From: Pseudomonadota bacterium
GTDB lineage: Bacteria; Myxococcota; UBA9042; PHBI01
Direction of reading: 5' to 3'
Assembly (NCBI GenBank): GCA_005788935.1
Contig: SYAK01000097.1
Coordinates: forward strand, 1-9,076
DNA length: 9,076 nt
Position 1 is the stretch's first letter. Each line of letters opens with the position of its first letter. A program made the position numbers and the translations under genes. The notes under the pieces were generated by a model. The model worked only from the letters and a program-made list of their open reading frames with translations, made no database searches and was not told the DNA's origin. Positions 6,321 through 9,076 of the stretch are shown in pieces.

Positions 6321-6917
6321 CTACCGCCCAAGGCCGCACTCCGCCAATAAGGAGTCCGGATCGGGCGCGTCGAGGATCTTGCGCGCGAGGCCGAAGCCGA
6401 AGCCCGCCCGCGCGAGCGCCGCCATGTCGCGGACGCGCCGCTCCTTCGCCTTCGCGGGGTCACCGAAAGGACCGAGGCGCCGCTTGCGCGCGAGCGTGAC
6501 CGCCGCCACGAAATCCGGGTCGACGTCAGGCCCTGCGGCCTCCGTGAGCGCGTCGGTCGCCGAGGCCGCGTGCTCGGCTCCGATGCCCTTCTGCGCGAGG
6601 TCCCGCGCGATGACCCGCACCGCCCGCCCACGCCGGTGCAATGTCAGCGCCCGACCCTCGGCCCAGCGCGCGTCGTTGAGCGCCCCGACCGCCTCGAGGC
6701 GGCCGAGCACGATGTCAACCCAGCGCCAGCCCTCCGAAGGCCGGACCGCGCCGCCAGCGATCGCCGCCTGTATCTTGTCGGCGAGGTACTTGCGGCAGCG
6801 GGCCTGCGTGACAGCGAAGCGAGAGACGTAGCCGTAGCCGAGCTCGAGGAGCTGTTGCTCGTTCGTCACGAGCCGCTTCGGCCGCGTGTTGCCGACCCGA
6901 CGGTCCCGGTCATCCAT
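6321..6917 (-). CDS. recX: RecX family regulatory protein
   Basis: 198 residues, within the family's usual 150-200+. RecX proteins bind RecA filaments and modulate recombination and the SOS response in the cytoplasm. The three-helix repeat pattern is visible: ELGYGYVSRFAVTQARCRKYLADKI (25-49, the 'SRREHSRAEL' position), LEAVGALNDARWAEGRAL (74-91), the RRGRAVRVIARDLAQKGI helix (95-112), and a late repeat ending in RAGFGFGLARKIL (170-182). A GGGAGG-type ribosome binding site fixes the start ATG. recA is not adjacent. Instead recX sits 20 bp behind the outer-membrane-protein gene and 40 bp ahead of the LicD-like gene, so it is probably cotranscribed with envelope genes. Longer extension of this frame upstream lacks coding support. 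Confidence 0.88.
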   Translation of the reverse strand: MDDRDRRVGNTRPKRLVTNEQQLLELGYGYVSRFAVTQARCRKYLADKIQAAIAGGAVRPSEGWRWVDIVLGRLEAVGALNDARWAEGRALTLHRRGRAVRVIARDLAQKGIGAEHAASATDALTEAAGPDVDPDFVAAVTLARKRRLGPFGDPAKAKERRVRDMAALARAGFGFGLARKILDAPDPDSLLAECGLGR

Positions 6918-6921
6918 CCCG

Positions 6922-6928
6922 CCTCCCT
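6922..6928 (-). promoter_or_regulatory. Ribosome binding site deciding the recX start
   Basis: AGGGAGG read on the minus strand, about 4-5 nt before the ATG at 6917, inside the 20-bp gap after the preceding gene's stop. It selects this ATG over the out-of-frame ATG at 6913 and over longer in-frame extensions. Confidence 0.75.
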
Positions 6929-6937
6929 TGCAGCCCT

Positions 6938-7894
6938 TCAGGGGTCGATGTCGACGCCGACCCGTGTCCCGAGGCCGATCATGTGAAAGGGCGCCTCGTC
7001 TCCGCGCCGGGGATGATACTCCCAACCCACCCAGAAAAGTGCCATCGGCGCGAAGGCCCCACCGACCCGCGGCGTGACGAGGCCCCAGGCGACCGCGGCC
7101 CGAAGGCCCGGGGGGACCGAGGGCCCCCCGTCGAGGAAGGCGGTCGCGGCGACCTCGAGATCGAACACCTCGCCCGCATCCGCGAAGCGGAGCACGACCG
7201 GGACAGCGCCACCAATGACCCCACTGACGTCGCTGACCGCCCGACCCGCGTCATCCCGCTTGCGCTCGAAGCGGCCAGCCCCGCCGATCTCGAGGCCGCC
7301 CGCGAGGGTCAGAGAGCGTCCGAGCCCGTGACCGACGAGCAGGCGGCCAGCCCCGCCGCCGCTCAGCGCCACGTCACGGCCGCGCAGGTTGACGGCCCCG
7401 CCACCGCGGCTCTCGAGCCAGAGGACGGCGCGATCGGCGTCGCCCTCGACCCCGATGAAGCCGGGGTCGGCCGCGAGCCAGAACGGGCAGTCGGCGTCCG
7501 CCCGCGCGTCGAGCCCCGCGACCGCCGCCCGGATGCGCTGCAGCTCGAGGAGATCCTCCACCGGGTCGAGGTCGCGCGTTCGCCGCCAGACCTCGGCCGC
7601 GGTCCCTTGCAGCCGGCCCGCCTCGGCTGAAATCTGCCCGTCCAGCCACGCAATGAGCCCACGCCGTGCCTCGGGGCCCGCCTGGCAGGCCGAGACCGCG
7701 ACGCCAGGGGCGATCGCCTCCTGCGACACCCGATCGACCGTCCACGCGTCGCGGGCGTGCGACCGGACAAGGGTCCGCACGTCCGCGTAGAGGGCCTCCT
7801 CGGTAGCGATCTTGGGGCGCGGGCCGGTTGCACAGGCGCCCCAAACGGGCGGCAGCGCGAGGGCGATGACAAGAGCCGTGGGAAGACGTGACAC
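6938..7894 (-). CDS. Putative outer-membrane beta-barrel/lipoprotein of unknown function
   Basis: 318 residues from a GTG start. The N-terminal signal MSRLPTALVIALALPPVWGAC ends in WGAC, an imperfect lipobox (Trp at -3), so either lipidation at Cys21 or ordinary signal-peptidase cleavage is possible. Residues 30-135 form a helical periplasmic domain with Cys70 and Cys136 as a likely disulphide pair (SACQAG, DADCPFWL). From about 145 the sequence turns to alternating polar/hydrophobic strands rich in Gly, including GGGAGRLLVGHG (179-190), LAGGLEIGGAGRFE (197-210) and a C-terminal strand ending TRVGVDIDP, which fits an 8-strand-sized barrel. I have the impression that similar proteins recur in Myxococcota genomes, but cannot verify this. 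No strong ribosome binding site precedes the GTG. It heads the minus-strand run: recX follows after 20 bp. Confidence 0.82.
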   Translation of the reverse strand: MSRLPTALVIALALPPVWGACATGPRPKIATEEALYADVRTLVRSHARDAWTVDRVSQEAIAPGVAVSACQAGPEARRGLIAWLDGQISAEAGRLQGTAAEVWRRTRDLDPVEDLLELQRIRAAVAGLDARADADCPFWLAADPGFIGVEGDADRAVLWLESRGGGAVNLRGRDVALSGGGAGRLLVGHGLGRSLTLAGGLEIGGAGRFERKRDDAGRAVSDVSGVIGGAVPVVLRFADAGEVFDLEVAATAFLDGGPSVPPGLRAAVAWGLVTPRVGGAFAPMALFWVGWEYHPRRGDEAPFHMIGLGTRVGVDIDP

Positions 7895-8151
7895 AAGGCC
7901 GCCCGGTTGCGGGGTTCAAGGGAAGGTCGACGGCAGTTCGGCACCCGCGCACGAAAGTCAAGGCGGCCCGGAGCGTGCCACCACCCTCCGGCCTCTCGTG
8001 GACCTCACCGCTCGCGCCCCGGCCCTGACCCCAATACCGCGCACGCGAACGGCCTGACGCCGCCCTGCCTGACCATCCCCAATCATGCCCGAATCCTGCA
8101 CGACACGGACTCGACAGGAAGCACCCACCCTGCCAACATCGTTCCCCGGAG

Positions 8152-8167
8152 CCTCGGTCGACCGGGG
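8152..8167. repeat. 16-bp near-palindrome (CCTCGGTCGACCGGGG)
   Basis: The inner ten bases CGGTCGACCG are a perfect palindrome, extended to 16 bp with one mismatched pair. It ends 19 nt before the lipoprotein ATG, just ahead of the ribosome binding site, a position where a repressor or a 5'-leader hairpin could act. Short palindromes arise often in GC-rich DNA, so function is unproven. Confidence 0.5.
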
Positions 8168-8174
8168 CCGGTTC

Positions 8175-8179
8175 AGGAG
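8175..8179 (+). promoter_or_regulatory. Ribosome binding site deciding the small-lipoprotein start
   Basis: AGGAG, 7 nt before the ATG at 8187. Together with the ideal lipoprotein signal that begins at this ATG, it favours 8187 over the in-frame ATG at 8085. Confidence 0.8.
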
Positions 8180-8186
8180 TCCGGTC

Positions 8187-8561
8187 ATGAAGCGTCCAGC
8201 CCTTCGCGCCCTCGCCCTCGCCCTCGTGCTCTCGGGTTGCCAGGCTCACTCACCCGTCGCAGAGCCCGGCGGCAAGCCAGGCGAACTTCCCTGCGACCTT
8301 GAGCGTCCGTGCACACCCGAGACGGGCCTCGACCTCGAGACCGGGACCGAGGCGCCGTCAGGCCCCGACGCCAACGACGACGCCCCGCCAGGCGTCAAGC
8401 CGAGGCATGTCCCGTGCGACCCGGACCACCCCGAGCTCCCCTGCACACCCGAGTCTGAAACCCCGGTCCCGGCAGCCGTCAAGCCGCGCCGGGTGCCTTG
8501 CGATCCGGCCCGCCCCGAGCTGCCCTGCACGCCCGAACCCGCGGCCCCGAAGGCCCCATGA
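8187..8561 (+). CDS. Small Cys/Pro-repeat lipoprotein
   Basis: 124 residues. The signal peptide MKRPALRALALALVLSGC has a textbook lipobox LSGC (Cys18), so the mature protein of about 107 residues is lipid-anchored. The rest is disordered-looking, acidic and Pro-rich, built on three copies of a KPxxxPCDP..PELPCTPE unit: residues 30-45 (shortened), 71-89 and 99-117, giving cysteine pairs 36/42, 77/86 and 105/114. The last two copies sit exactly 28 residues apart. The paired cysteines could form disulphides or bind metal; neither is demonstrated. No known family is recognised. The start is fixed by AGGAG and the signal peptide. The TGA stop overlaps the next gene's ATG (ATGA), so the two are probably translated together. 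Confidence 0.85.
   Translation: MKRPALRALALALVLSGCQAHSPVAEPGGKPGELPCDLERPCTPETGLDLETGTEAPSGPDANDDAPPGVKPRHVPCDPDHPELPCTPESETPVPAAVKPRRVPCDPARPELPCTPEPAAPKAP
8274..8537 (+). repeat. Three in-gene repeats encoding PCDP..PELPCTPE units
   Basis: Copy 1 spans 8274-8321 (degenerate, three residues shorter between its cysteines), copy 2 8394-8453 and copy 3 8478-8537. Copies 2 and 3 are 84 bp apart. Their proteins match at 16 of 20 positions, while several codons differ silently (for example CTC/CTG, ACA/ACG, GAC/GAT, CCG/CCT, GAG/GAA), so the duplication is not recent. Confidence 0.8.
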
Positions 8562-9076
8562 CGGACGCTCCTGACCCCTGGAGGCGCCTCGCGGACGCCC
8601 TCACACGGTCCGCTGGCCACCTCGAGGCCTTCCTCGGCGCCCTCGAGCGCGGCGACGCGAGGCTCGCGCGGCGACACCTCGACGCCTCGCGGCAGGAGCG
8701 CGCCCGAAGCCAGCGACTCGAGCAGGCCGCTTCCGGCCACTCGCCCGGGCCATCCTCCTCCGACGTGTCGAGCCGCATCCGGGCCCAACTCCAGCGCATC
8801 TCGCTCGTCGACGGGATCCTGCCCGCCGTTCTGCCAAGCCTCACGCGCGGGCCGGACGACGCGGACGCCTTCGTCGACGCCCACATTGCCCCCACCTGGG
8901 ACCTGACGCTCGACCTCGTGCTGCTCATCGGGGCGGCCGCAGCACGCCACGCAGGCGCCTTCAGGAGCCGCGGCTACCAACGCGTCCTCGTGGTCCTCGG
9001 CAAGGGCGAGGTCACCCCCGCGGGCGTCCCCACGGTGCGGGTCGGCCCCGCCTTCGAGGCGGCGCTCCTCGCCCTC
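8558..9076 (+). CDS. Hypothetical protein, 3'-truncated by the window edge
   Basis: 173 codons are readable from the ATG that overlaps the lipoprotein stop; the frame is open to the edge. The first 65 residues are highly charged and helical (HLEAFLGALERGDARLARRHLD, then RQERARSQRLEQ), consistent with a coiled-coil or helical hairpin. A Ser/Pro/Gly linker follows (about 66-75), then a second helical part. Next comes an alternating pattern with strand-like LDLVLLIGAAAARHAGAF and RVLVVLGKGEV (145-155), suggesting a Rossmann-like alpha/beta domain at the edge. There is no signal peptide, so the product is probably cytoplasmic, although its neighbour is exported. I do not recognise the family. Confidence 0.75.
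   Translation, partial: MTDAPDPWRRLADALTRSAGHLEAFLGALERGDARLARRHLDASRQERARSQRLEQAASGHSPGPSSSDVSSRIRAQLQRISLVDGILPAVLPSLTRGPDDADAFVDAHIAPTWDLTLDLVLLIGAAAARHAGAFRSRGYQRVLVVLGKGEVTPAGVPTVRVGPAFEAALLAL

Larger units (their letters stand above)
7895..8186. promoter_or_regulatory. Divergent intergenic region, 292 bp
   Basis: This spacer lies between the GTG of the minus-strand outer-membrane-protein gene and the ATG of the plus-strand small lipoprotein. It is somewhat less GC-rich than the coding DNA and must hold promoters for both directions, but I see no convincing -35/-10 pair. The frame of the small lipoprotein is open back to an ATG at 8085; those codons (MPESCTTRTR...) lack any ribosome binding site and would bury the signal peptide, so I treat them as non-coding. 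A near-palindrome lies just upstream of the chosen ATG. No RNA gene or terminator is recognisable. Confidence 0.4.

Noticed and set aside
8085..8186. Upstream in-frame start for the small lipoprotein at 8085
   Set aside because: No ribosome binding site, and it would place 34 residues before an otherwise perfect lipoprotein signal peptide.
8246..8980. 244-codon minus-strand open frame
   Set aside because: Shadow of the two coupled plus-strand genes, which have a lipobox, ribosome binding site and ATGA overlap.
1..9076. tRNA, rRNA, CRISPR, insertion sequences or attachment sites
   Set aside because: I looked for cloverleaf-like arms, regular spaced repeats, transposase motifs and terminal inverted repeats, and found nothing supportable.

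Overview
The window is very GC-rich (hand counts in several ordinary coding stretches give about 70-75%). Genes are packed tightly, with ATGA start/stop overlaps and strongly GC-ending codons, which also create long meaningless open frames on the opposite strands. Three putative lipoproteins or outer-membrane proteins, a RecX, a YibF-type glutathione transferase and a LicD/fukutin-like enzyme together suggest a Gram-negative, high-GC bacterium. A member of the Myxococcota is my best guess, but it is an inference from composition and protein style, with no marker gene to prove it.

Layout, left to right. (1) 1-2914, minus strand: a three-gene operon read right to left. An asparagine-synthetase-like amide ligase lacking the usual N-terminal glutaminase cysteine comes first, then a zinc-ribbon/two-TM protein with a degenerate TopoVI-A/Spo11-like Toprim domain, then the first 20 codons of a third gene. 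Both junctions are 4-nt ATGA overlaps, so translation is probably coupled. (2) 2915-3136: divergent intergenic region. (3) 3137-3745, plus strand: YibF-type glutathione S-transferase. (4) 3753-7894, minus strand: a four-gene run read right to left, made of a putative outer-membrane beta-barrel or lipoprotein, recX, a large LicD/fukutin-like protein with a helical N-terminal half, and a predicted lipoprotein that overlaps the LicD gene by 10 nt. (5) 7895-8186: a second divergent intergenic region with a near-palindrome. (6) 8187-9076, plus strand: a small Cys/Pro-repeat lipoprotein coupled by an ATGA overlap to an unrecognised gene that runs off the window.

Functionally, the LicD-like enzyme and its overlapping lipoprotein suggest cell-envelope glycan or surface modification. 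The first operon couples an ATP-dependent amide-forming enzyme to a membrane protein whose soluble domain resembles a topoisomerase/recombinase Toprim that has lost most of its acidic metal-binding residues. This pairing is the least explained part of the window. I see no mobile element, CRISPR array, tRNA, rRNA or convincing intrinsic terminator.
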